From Mortierella alpina (taxonomy: Eukaryota; Mortierellomycota; Mortierellomycetes; Mortierellales; Mortierellaceae), in assembly GCA_029449245.1 (NCBI GenBank), contig JANATF010000001.1:124001-188000 (forward strand): a stretch of DNA of 64,000 nucleotides, in the 5' to 3' direction. Positions 12,371 to 23,109 of the stretch are shown piece after piece. Position 1 is the first letter of the stretch. Every line of letters starts with the position of its first letter. The notes below the pieces were generated by a model, which was not told the DNA's origin, searched no databases, and saw only the letters and a program-made list of their open reading frames with translations. Made by a program: the position numbers and the translations under genes.

Positions 12371-12677
12371 GCATGGGTAGGCGTGGCGTAGGAATGTAGA
12401 CAGACCATATCTGTGCCTGAAGGGGTGTGTGAAACAAGCATAATTAGAAATGGCACATTTGCTGTCCAGTCCAACAGCGCCTGTCCACGTCCTGAACATC
12501 TCTCTCTGTTCTCTTGACATCCATCGCCAGCACACACACTTCCCTTCTCTCCCCTTCTCCTCTGTGCCCTCCTTCTCTCTCCTTCTCTCTCCCTCTCCTC
12601 TCTGCCCTCCTCCTCCTACCTCTCACTGATCCCATTGATTCACAGCGACCGACTACCCGCAACCGTCCATTCATCGA
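12371..12677. promoter_or_regulatory. Short gap with CT-rich leader before ERO1
   Basis: 307 bases between the glucosidase stop and the ERO1 start. The second half is strongly pyrimidine-rich (ccttctctctcc type), typical of fungal core promoters and 5' UTRs. No TATA box seen. Confidence 0.45.
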
Positions 12678-15600
12678 ATGCCCGTGTCCTCCTCGCCTCT
12701 GCGCAGAAACCCCCATGCAACCATAAGGCTGGCTGCAGCCCCATCGCCGCCGCTGCTTGTCCTCTGGCTCTTCCTCCTCCTCTTCCTCCTGGACCCTGCC
12801 TCCTCGCCTACCCCCACAGCAGCAGTGGCCTCTCCATCACCAGCGAGAGCATCATTGCAGCACGACCCCTTCCATGGCATCTTCAGTCCCCGTGGGCCGC
12901 CAGGGTCCCTGGGCGCAAACGCTTTCAAGGCGAAGCGGAAGGGCAGGACCACCAGCGTACCGTACTTTGTGCAGCACCTGCTCCCTCAGCTCAACAAAGG
13001 CCACAAACATCAGCACCCTATAGCTCCACCCTTAGCCAAGCCTACAGACGCTGATCACCACGACCACTCTCTTCATAAACCAGGGCATTGCAGAGTATGT
13101 TTCATAGGGTTTGAACGAACAACTCCTTTGTAGTAGTACCCTCCCTTCGCCACCCCCCTTTCTCTAACGGCTATCGATTGTTTTCCCTACTGGAAATAGC
13201 ATTCGATGCAGATTGAGAATTCTCTTTGCGACTACGATGCAGTGGAGGATGTGAACCTGGACATGCGAAGGCAGCTTCATGGGCTGGTTCGTCAAAAGTA
13301 TTTCAAGTTCTATAAGGTAGGCTCACCGAACGCAATACTGGCGTCCTTATTGTTTCCAACTTTGATTGCTTGGACTGACACTTCTGGCACTTTGCTTTTT
13401 GGCAATAGCTCCACCTGTATGGGTCATGCCCTTACTGGACTGAGAACCATCTGTGTACAAACAAGGATTGCGGCGTGGCTGTCATTGACGAGGTCTGTGT
13501 GATCGCTATCGGCCCGATTGGATCAAGGCACGCATAAGCAGCAATCGTTCTCAAAGCGAAAGACAAAACTGACACCCTTTTCTCTCTACCGTTCTTTTTT
13601 TTTTTGCCACTTTTGTTGGTGCTTGCAGAGTAGTATACCCGAAGAATGGACCAGTGCTGCGCTTGGTGCCATCTCTTCCCCCACAAACGGCATGGTAAGA
13701 AGTACAAAGGAAGAAAATGATGTGGCTCTACGCAAGGTCAAAAATATTAATTGTATCACTCTGCGGATGTGGATGGACAGTTCTTTCAGCCATTCAAGAG
13801 CTGCCAACTCAAGGACCAGGATTTTTGTCAGGTCGACGACGAGGCCAACTCGGAGGGCGTCTATGTCGACCTCATGGAAAACCCAGAGCGATTCACAGGC
13901 TACTCTGGACCCTCAGCCGCCAAAGTATGGGACGCCATCTACAATGAAAATTGCTTCAATGTTGCTCAACAGATGCAACTGGCTTCAGACTGCGAGCAGT
14001 GCTCACTGGATCGGGAGGCAGATGCAGAGGCATTGGTCGAGAAACTAGAGTCTGCCGCTAGAAACGGTATCTCGCTGGCCCAGAAGCCCATTGGAGCAGC
14101 AGTAGCAGCAGCAGAGGTAGGCCTACAACAACAACACCACCAACAACAACAACAACAACTACAATATTTGAGGAGCGATAGTAGTGGTTCAAGAATGTCG
14201 CCAATCGCCAAAAGTTCATTGATGACAGGCGGGATCCAGGACGAGGAGATTTGTCTGGAAAAGCGGGTCTTTTACAGGATGATCTCTGGACTTCACGCCT
14301 CCATCTCGATCCACATCTGCGACGAATATTTTAACCAAACTACGGGCGTCTGGGTAAGTTGTTTTTCATTGTTTGCAAGAACAAAAAGGCCAGTGTTCAC
14401 GAATATAGGCCTCGGTCAAAATCATTAACTTCATCTTTTATACGTTGCAGGGTCCAAATCTCGACTGCTTTGTTTCCAGAGTGGGCGCGCATCCCGATCG
14501 CCTGGAGAATATTTATTTCGACTATGCCATGCTGGTGCGAGCCGTGACGAAATTGTCTGGCTACTTGAAGAACTATGAGTTCTGTACCGGCAACCCTGAA
14601 GAAGATGCCCAGGTCAAGGTAAGGCGGAAAGAAAAAGAAAAGAAAACTGGTGGCCATCCTAGTGAACCTCCAGCTAACATCATGAACCACTGTGTCATTG
14701 ACCACCGACAAAAATGGTTTTTGATTTTATTGAATATATCAAGTCCATGGTGGACCGCCTCATCGAGACAGCATCCAAGTCCCCGGCCCACTTTGACGAA
14801 AAGGCCATGTTTGTTGGGCCTGGGGCCCAGGCCCTGAAGCTCGAGTTCCGAGACCATTTCAGGAACATTACCAAGATCATGGACTGTGTTGGATGCGAAA
14901 AGTGCCGACTCTGGGGAAAAGTCCAGACGTCTGGTCTAGGGACTGCATTGAAGGTTCTCTTTTCGTATAACGATGAGCATCTCAAGTAAGTTCTTCCTTC
15001 TTATCCAGCTGTGGAACCATCATTTTCGAGCTGTGAAGTTGCAGGATTGACAGCCTTCGTCGATACCCGTATTATATTATTATTTTTTAATTATGTTCTC
15101 TTTTGCACAATAGTCCGATCAAGAACCCGAATTTACTTCAGCGGACAGAGATTGTGGCCCTTTTCAACACGCTGAACCGGTTCTCGGAAAGTGTAGAGTC
15201 CATTGGGCGGTTCAGGACTCTCTACATGGAGCAGCACAGACCATCGTCGACACCTCTGCCACAGAAACAGGGTCAGCAGAAACAACAGAAACAACAGAAA
15301 CAGGACGAACGCCCACATGTAGCACTTGTCCCAGAGACTTTTTCAGCCGAGGTTGTAGACAAGAAGCGTGTGTCTCAGGATGGATCTACGGCCCTGCCAG
15401 GTGTTGCAGCAGTTCTCAAGGAACCGGCTCTGGAGGCAGAGCCTACTACGACAACAACAACGACGACGGCAGCGGGGGCGAAGAGACCTTTGACAGAGTT
15501 GGAACAACCTGCTTGGGCTAGAGTCCAGGCTTTTTTGATCGAGATCATGATCCGACTCTATCGTCAACCGATGCGGGCGTTTTTCTATGGTGAGAAGAGT

Positions 15601-15795
15601 CAGGCTACAGCCCAGCCGACAACGACAACAACAACAACAAGAACAACGACAAAGACAACGACAAAGGTGCATTCGAGAGGCAAAGAAATGAACAAGAACA
15701 AGCCTCATGAAGGATCGTTGTTGAATATTCTGCCGAGGACCATGGCCCTCAAAGTCAGGGCCAAGTTTATGCAGTCGAATAAAGAGGAAGACTGA
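12678..15795 (+). CDS. ERO1: Endoplasmic reticulum oxidoreductin 1
   Basis: Eight exons: 12678-13094, 13212-13316 (or from 13200), 13409-13492, 13629-13694, 13790-14353, 14451-14618, 14744-14985, 15114-15795; about 775 residues. ERO1 is the FAD-dependent oxidase that reoxidises PDI in the ER lumen and passes electrons to oxygen. Visible marks: a hydrophobic signal/anchor ([13 protein letters not shown]) near residues 25-42; the first cysteine cluster (IENSLCDYD, then [15 protein letters not shown]); the conserved core [25 protein letters not shown]; and the active-site CVGCEKC at about residues 516-522 followed by RLWGK. Fungus-specific Gln- and Thr-rich insertions lie around residues 330 and in the last 200 residues. 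Exon 2 has two in-frame acceptors 12 bases apart; exon 5 could start nine bases earlier. A C-terminal low-complexity extension makes it longer than yeast Ero1 (about 560). Confidence 0.96.
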
Positions 15796-16024
15796 CTTTG
15801 ATCCTCAAACAAAAGAGTAGTCGATTCCAAATAGAAGACAAAAAATAAATACACACAACACACACACGTAGACAAAAAGCACGATACCTTGGAACATGGG
15901 GGGGTCGCGTGTATATTTATATAGTAGAGTGAGATAATGCTTTGTTGGCGGATCGATTATCGATCGGCAGAGTGTTGAATGCAGGATGATTGTCAGTAAT
16001 ATACGGTCGCTCCTATCGTTTTTT

Positions 16025-16987
16025 TTAGATATCATGGAACTCGTCAATGTGATGCTTGGCACGCATGTGCAGAGCATTGACTAACAGCCAGTCCGTCAGG
16101 TTGTTCTTGACATTGATCCATGGTCTCTGATCTGTGTTGTTGTTGTTGGAATCGGCTCCTGGAGCTGTTGCAGCTGTAGTGACCTCCTCTTCGTTTTCAA
16201 GAGGTTCTTGTGTCCGGAACTTTGTGTCGTACAGATAAGGTACCAGCATCGGTGTCTCGGTGCTATCCGCAAAGAGCAAGACCTGTGCTCATGCAACAGA
16301 GAGAGATATTAGAGAAGTTCCGAGAGAAGGAAGGAAAGGCAAAAAGCATGAAGTGCTTTTTTTTTTTTTTTTTTTTTGCGACCCTTACATTGACGTATTC
16401 AAAATTCTCCTTGTGAGGGTAAGGCACGCCAGCAGAGACCATGATCTGCTGGACTTTCTTAAAGTCAAAGTGAGTGTCGATTTCGATGCGGTTGATCGCC
16501 GAGGCCTTCTTGCGCGAGAGATCTACCACAATGCCAAAGTTCTTGACCGCCAGTGGTTCAATGCTCGTTCCTGTGGCTCGGATCCTTGCCTTTGTTTTTT
16601 TTAGGGGAAAACATGGGCGTTTTGAAAGGAAATGCAAGGCATGGTGTAAGAGAGTGTTTGCTGATACAACCACGACAAAGAGACGAAACAGCGCGAGGCA
16701 TAAAAGATCGATTGCGTCTCGCTCTCTATGTCTCTGAGGAGGTTCTTTGTGCAATAGTTATGTTGGCTCCTTACCACCTCCTGGTCTACATTCTCCTTGA
16801 TCCATGCTTTGGCATCAATCGATTCCTGATCCACCTCCAAGTTCACTGCATCGCCCGATTCATTCTCAGGGTCCAGCACTTGGGGTGCCTTCTCGACAGC
16901 ATTCCTCGCTCTCGCTGCTGCTGCTGTCGCCCCTGCGCCTGGGGGGAGCTTCTTGCCTCGTGTCCGTGTCCGTGGTGGTGGTGCCAT
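16025..16987 (-). CDS. Conserved-looking 223-residue protein of unknown function
   Basis: Three exons, complement of 16775-16987, 16389-16589 and 16025-16282, all junctions in phase 0. The N-terminus is basic and Ala/Pro-rich (MAPPPRTRTRGKKLP), resembling a nuclear or chromatin-type tail. The middle (VKNFGIVVDLSRKKASAINRIEI; FDFKKVQQIM; PYPHKENFEYVN) reads as a folded alpha/beta domain split precisely by introns, and the C-terminus (WINVKNNLTDWLLVNALHMRAKHHIDEFHD) as an amphipathic helix. An Asn-rich linker separates the last two parts. No family recognised. An in-frame ATG at 17074 would add a Lys-rich stretch encoded by a poly-T tract; the 16987 start is preferred. Its 3' end converges on ERO1 with 230 bases between stops, and its 5' end is close to the NUP155 stop (146 bases). 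Confidence 0.75.
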
Positions 16988-17133
16988 GCTGATTCTTCTT
17001 TTTTTTTTTGGAGGTATCCAGAAATGCAAACGTTCAAAACCTTCACACAAGACCTGATCAATTTTTTTTTTCATGTCCTCAAAGCGCTGTGTGGTCAGTC
17101 ACGTTTTTTTCGTTATATTCTACTGCATCGTGT

Positions 17134-20100
17134 TTAGTGAAGGCGCTGGATCTGACCCCGAATTGCCTGAAGACGCTGCACAAGACGGCCAGCCTTGGCA
17201 ACCAGCTCCTGGGACGAACCACCCATGTTCTCATCAAATGCTCCAGCGGCCGGCGCAGGCGTCCAAGATGCAGACTCCAGAATGCGGATATACATCTGGG
17301 TGGCATCCAGCACCTTGCGCGTCCGGAACCGATCAAGCGAGCCTGTGCCAGCAAATCCTGCGCTCGTCGCCGCCACGGATCCTGCACCGCCACGACCACC
17401 ACCATAGGTAAGCCACTCCTCCTCCGTAATGCCCAGCTCATCATTCAACTCGGCAATAATGCCCGCACCATGGCTCTCCGCCAGCCAGGCACGCAGCAAA
17501 AACTCAATGTCCTGGATCAACACAAAGGATGCCCTTGGTCCAATCCAATCGCTCTTCTTGGTCTCAATCAATGCATGGAAGCTGTCAAACAGCGCCTCGC
17601 ACGGGAAGCCAACCTCCCGCAGAATGCGGACAGCCCAACCTGGCGACACTTGGTATCCTGCCGTTTGCTTCAGGTAAGGATATCTCTCAAGAATCTGCAC
17701 CATCGTCGAGATAGGTGTTACCCTGGCGGAAGGATAGAATCGTCGGCCCAAATCCTTGACACGCACCTCAATGTCAGTCAGAGGCGATCGACCATTTTCG
17801 ACCGCATCCAAGAACGCTAGAGTAGATCGTGGGGGGGGGGGGGGGTGTAGGTATAAAGTAGTTAGAGTGAGGGTCGATAATGATATGAAAAAAAACCATT
17901 GGCATGTGTCCTAGATCAAAAACATACTTTTAGAGATAAAGCCTTCCCAAGCAGACCGAACATGGTATTCATCATCCATATCCGACGCGTGATAGATCGC
18001 GAGCATGGATTCGTACATCCGCAGTGGCTCCACGTACGAGTGGTAGAGCTATAACAAAACAGTGAATTAAAGAGCGTCGGGTCAGCATCCAAAAAAAAAA
18101 ACTGACGGTGCATAGTCGACTAGCCACGAAACAGAAACATACGCTGTTCAGGTCCAGTAGTTGTGCTTTGCAGCTCTGCAAGAGTGTCTCCAGCTCCTGT
18201 GCCTCATGACGAGCCCCCTGTTTTGATCCGGCATCCAGAGACGAACTCTCACTCGCGCGGCGTCGGTCCTCCATCATCGACTTCAAGCTGAGTAAGACGT
18301 CCAGCTGGATGTTACCAACCTCGAGCTTTTCCTCCAGCTCGATCAAAAGTCGTCCATTGTCTGTCTTGGGGTCCGATCCCGCGGGATAGCTCTTGGCGTT
18401 GCTTACGGCAAGAGAAAGGTACTCTAGCCTGGCTTCAAACTCGAGCGGATACTGCGCAGACTCTGCGATTCTTCCAAGCTCTTGGGCAGCATGGCCAAAG
18501 TCATCCACCTTAACATAGTATCGCCAGAGCAGATCCCTCATCGCCTCCAAGAGTGTAGCCTGCTTGAGATATTCCTCGATATATGGCGAGGAAATCTCGA
18601 GCAAGTAGTCCGCGCGACCGTGCGACAGCAGCCAGTCGTAGAGATACGTATGGAAAAGCGAGTCCTCGAACTGAAGTGCCGTCCAGACTGTGTCGAATGC
18701 AGAACTAGAGAGCTGTCCTTGAGCGGAATCCAGTCCGAGAGCCTTCAAAACTGCAACTGCATTATCGTAGCAAATTATCCTCTGCGCATACTGCTCAGAT
18801 CGGGGGTCCTATGATCGTATATAACATAGTCCACATAAGAGTCGACTCGTGGGCTTAAAGCAACAGCGCTGAGCAGCGAGAAGAGTATGTATCCGCCTTA
18901 CCTTGGAGTTGCTGCCATCTTTGACAAAACCGGCAGCCTTGTTACTGGGGTCCACACCCTGGGCGCAAGTCAAGGCCAACTCAACAGCACCTAAATTGCC
19001 ATTCCAACAATACAAAAAAATCAATAACGCCACGAGACATCACATAGTTTGCATGTCATGTAATATACAAAAGTAGCACCGTGGCAGATCAATAGATAAA
19101 GTATTACCTGGGAAGAAGTTGAGGTCCATGTACTCCTTGCAGACGCCTTGTAACTTGTTGGGTCCATGGGCCTCGTCGACCAACAGGAGAGGAACCTTCT
19201 TGAAAAGTCTCAAGGACTCTCTTGCGTGGTCTTCGACGTCTGCTGGGTCGCTGGAAGCCTTTGACTGGCGAAGATGCTCAGTTGCCTTGTAAAGAATCAC
19301 ATCTCCGGGACTACAGAAAGATCCGCAGATGCGCTGTAACGTGTCGCTCACGGCATCAACCTATTGTTCGTAGATAACAGGATTTCCTTGTGAGTCATTG
19401 CACCGTACTGCTTAGCAGGGACTCTCTGGAACAGGAACTCCAGCGTATAATGCCTAGTGTCGAAAAATTTCCAAACTATATCGCAGCTTTGACGTTTGTC
19501 ATGCATGGCAACTCACACTCATGTGGTGGCCCATTTGTTTGTTGATGACTGCCGTGACCAGCTCACGGCACAAGTCGTGGCCCTTTGAAGTCGTAAGCAG
19601 AGTCTCGTAAGTGACGCCCAACAGTGTCTGCTGTGACTCGGGAGGGATGCTATGGTTAAAACAACACAAAAGTTCGTCGTTGGTTAGCACCTGTAAAGGC
19701 AGGAGGGATTGCCTTTAAGCCGCTGGATCCCCGTTAATAATCCTTACTTGGAGACCGTCTCGGACATTTTGGAGTCAACCAAAAAGAGCACAAAGGCAAT
19801 GCCTTCGATGCACTGCGTAAGAAGGAGTAGCAACGCCTTCAGGGATTTCATCTCCGCGTTAGCGTTCTCAATCTCAATCTGGTCGCTTTCGCCCGGTGGG
19901 TTGGACGTGACAACTGGTCGAGGAGTGAAGAGCTCCATGCTGGCATTCAAGTATGAGCGGAGTGAGAACAAATCCTTTTGCACAGCAGTCAGCACAAGAT
20001 CCGAGATTTCCGAGTCCACGAGATTGCGGAGTGCGTTGGTCGTCTTAATGACCTTGCGCTTCCAGATTGGCCGGAGCAGGCGAGCCAGATACAAGCTCAA

Positions 20101-22587
20101 TCCTGTGTGTCGATAAGTAAACTGTCCTACGCTGCTTTGAATGACAGGCCGGCCTAGCTCTGATCCGGCAAGACTGGTCGTTGCGAGACGTTCGTTCGCT
20201 TGACGCTCTGCTGCACTACGCTTTCCGCCCCACTCTAGCAAGAGCCTTTCCGCTGTTGCAGCAATAGGACCACTAGTTGTGTGTGGTGACATATCTGAAG
20301 AGATGGAAAGACAAGGATAGTTAGATAAAAACTGGTGCATAACAAATACCAGATTGATGTTCGACTCGGCACAGGGGTTAACCCCTACTTACATTGCGAT
20401 CCAGTTAGGACTGGCGACAAACCCGGGTGGGCACAAAGGATAGCGATGCACATGGCGCATGATTCGACGCGACCGTATCTAATAATATGGACGACATGTT
20501 ATACCGTGATTAGTGACAGATCACGTATAGTCTTGTGTCCCCGGCCCGTCGCAAGAACTTACTGTGTGAAAAATGCAGCAAGATCGCTCTCGGATCCTCG
20601 ACTATCGATAAGCAGTTGTTGAAGTGTGTCGATGGGTCTCCGCTTTGCATAGACCTGGACTCCAGAGTTTGTCAGCACCAGGAACTCGCGAGCTGATCTC
20701 GAAAGCTGTACTGAAAGCTCATTTCTGGCGACGGAAGGGTCAATTGCGCCGGCGTACTCCACGCCTGGGAGCTCAGACATGCCCCAGATTTTGCCATCCA
20801 ATCCTGCAATCATGGCCATCTCAGTCAACTTTGGGATATATGTATTTCCAATCGTCTAGAGTTCACACAGGGATATGAAAGCATGTTAGCGAACTGCTTA
20901 ATCAAGGTTTCAATGCACTCTCTCATGGGATGCATGCACGTACCTTGACAGCTGTGGATGCCTTATTAATCGGGCCAGAGTCGGGTGCTGAGGCAATCAG
21001 TGCGTCCGCGGCGTCATGCAGCGAGTGTGCTGCCAGGAAGATGCCGTTGCTATAAATGGACTGGTGCATGCGGTACTGGCCTTGAACTCCCAGAACGCCC
21101 TCGGGGATATTTTCAAATGTTGGTGGGAGACGCACGTGCAGAAGGTAAGGTCCAGTATGGGTTGAGTCCGCGTACCTCTGGCTGTTATAGTAGACTGCGG
21201 CGCGCTGTCCAAAGTACAATCGGCAGCCCGTTGCAGTGATGGCAACTAGCGAAACGTCTTTGGACTCTGTCAAGGGAATGGTGTGAATATCAACGATCTT
21301 GTAAAGATTTTCGTCCATGGTCCTGCTGTGATTGCTCTTCCGCTTCGCTTCCTGCAGCACATTGGCCGCCTTGACGGTCGATCGAGCATGGGTGGCTCCT
21401 GCAAGGCTTATGACCTACGATGCAAGGAAAACCAGTGTAAATATAAAAGACACTTTATGCCGACCATATAGATAAGCAGTGGAAAATTGGATCCCTACCT
21501 CGATGTTGGAGTTCTCGGTGAGGCCATAGATGGTTTTCCTTGATTCATCAAACACGACCTTTGCGATAGGGTCGACCCGACCCTTGGTCAAGAATGTAGG
21601 GATGAAATACGACATTGGATTTCCAATCAACTCCCGCTTGGTGCACTTTTTGCTGAACCAGCCTTCTTCGGCTTGGTAGTCTATCTCCCAGAGTCTTCCG
21701 TCGCTGCCGTTCATAAAGATTCTGCCTTCCGGTGTTCCAACGATGCTCTTAATAATGACATTGTCGGTGGGTACGCTCATGTTGGTGATGTAAAGTGTAT
21801 GGGGGGTTGATCCTGATCCGGCATCGAGTCCCAGCAGGTGCACCTCGATGGGTGTAGCGATCGCGAGGAGGTATTTGACCTTGTTGTCGAAGGTATCTAC
21901 AGCGCCAAACAAAAGCAGAGGTCAAGTCAGTTGTTGTATCGAGGAGGCTGGTATTGATCCGAATTGCATTTCAAAGAGCACGCTATTATTGGTACCTGGC
22001 TTTGGCTTGACCAACGCCACGTTGACGATGACTTGATCCAGCTCTTCGTACGACTCATAGGTTCCTCTGCAGATCAGATCATGAAAAGAGAGGTTCAGTA
22101 CTAGATATCCATTTGAGCGGGCTGACTGATCGCTGGACGTATTCAAACTTACCCATCTGCATAATTCCACAAAAAGAGTCTATGATCGATCGTAATCCAG
22201 ACGCGTCCAATCTCGGGAAAGAGACCCATAAAACAGCGACACTCGAGCACTAGTAAAGAAGCAAAAGTGTAAGGCAGGGGTAAAGAGTCGATGGTTCAGA
22301 TTCACAAGCACGTTCAGCGTAAAGCGCTGATGTGCCGCGAGAACAGCCGTGGAAGGTAGCGTACAGTTGTATTTTTCAAAGAGGGTGTCAGGCAGACTGA
22401 TAGCACGCTTGCGGCGGAGGATCTGGTGGCGTGCATCGGGCGCAACATAGCTGGCCGAGAAGTCTGTGTTGAAAAAGTCGCTCAGCTCTGGATACTTTAG
22501 CTCCCGGCCAAGCTGGTCATCGACGGTCTTGGAGGCCAGCTTGAGCAGTGCCTCTGTGGCATCGGCATCCATTGGGCGTTGAGTCAT
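17134..22587 (-). CDS. NUP170: Nucleoporin NUP155/NUP170 (inner ring of nuclear pore)
   Basis: Fourteen exons, complement of 22365-22587, 22153-22249, 21996-22066, 21499-21896, 20944-21414, 20563-20855, 20393-20478, 19748-20294, 19517-19649, 19108-19360, 18902-18990, 18143-18808, 17928-18048, 17134-17816; total 1,376 residues, close to the 1,390 of animal Nup155. All thirteen introns keep phase. It is a scaffold of the nuclear pore inner ring, linking membrane nucleoporins to the Nup93 complex. The N-terminal beta-propeller shows CRCFMGLFPEIGRVWITIDHRLFLWNY and the run LLAIATPIEVHLLGL...GRIFMNGSDGRLWEIDYQ; the C-terminal half is the alpha-solenoid (e.g. FEDSLFHTYLYDWLL, ISSPYIEEYL, WRYYVK, SYVEPLRMYESML). 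The final intron has a pure C15 tract as pyrimidine stretch. The gene is head to head with VPS16. Confidence 0.96.
17831..17845. repeat. Poly-G(15) run (poly-C on the NUP155 strand)
   Basis: Fifteen consecutive G on the + strand inside the last NUP155 intron. On the transcribed strand it is C15 beginning about 13 bases before the AG acceptor, the position of the polypyrimidine tract. Confidence 0.95.
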
Positions 22588-23109
22588 GGCAGCGAACGAG
22601 GCGGCAATCTAAAGGAGCGAAGATTCCTGCGTGCACGACCCAGTTGTTTCTTTTGCTGAAGGCTGATCGCGTGTTTGCGATCAGAGGAACACAAGCCGTT
22701 CTCAGAGGGGGACGAGGTGAATGAGGGAGTGCAGACGAGGATACACCCGCTGGGTTGAAGTCTGATGTCTGAGAGGGGTGGATGGAGGATGCGGGGAGAA
22801 GGAGGAGAAGGGGGAGGAGGAGTGGAAGAGAGCAGAGACGACGGTGTCGAGTCGCCTTTGAATGTCGAAGAAGAGTGTTGATGATTGAGCGAACGCGAAA
22901 AAACAGACTTCCTCAAGCATTTTCAAACGTCACCGTAGCCAGTAGTCGTGGCTGCTTTTTCGGCCCCCTTCTTCCAACGCGTGCTCGAGACATAGGCAGC
23001 AGACTGACCTTCGTTTGCGCCTTGTCTCTTCTGCTCCCTCTGTTTCTTGATTCCTGCCCACTCCCCGCGCAATCCCTTCCGCCCCGTCCAACGCTGCTCT
23101 CTCCTCGCC
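22588..23109. promoter_or_regulatory. Shared bidirectional promoter, NUP155 / VPS16
   Basis: 522 bases separate the two divergent start codons. The part next to NUP155 is purine-rich on the + strand (pyrimidine-rich when read as the NUP155 leader) and the part next to VPS16 is CT-rich on the + strand, so both leaders are pyrimidine-rich in their own direction. No TATA box was seen. Confidence 0.6.

Noticed and set aside
16988-17074. Upstream in-frame start MKKKIDQV for the unknown 223-residue protein
   Set aside because: The added residues come from poly-T tracts and the NUP155 3' flank; the MAPPP start has better context.
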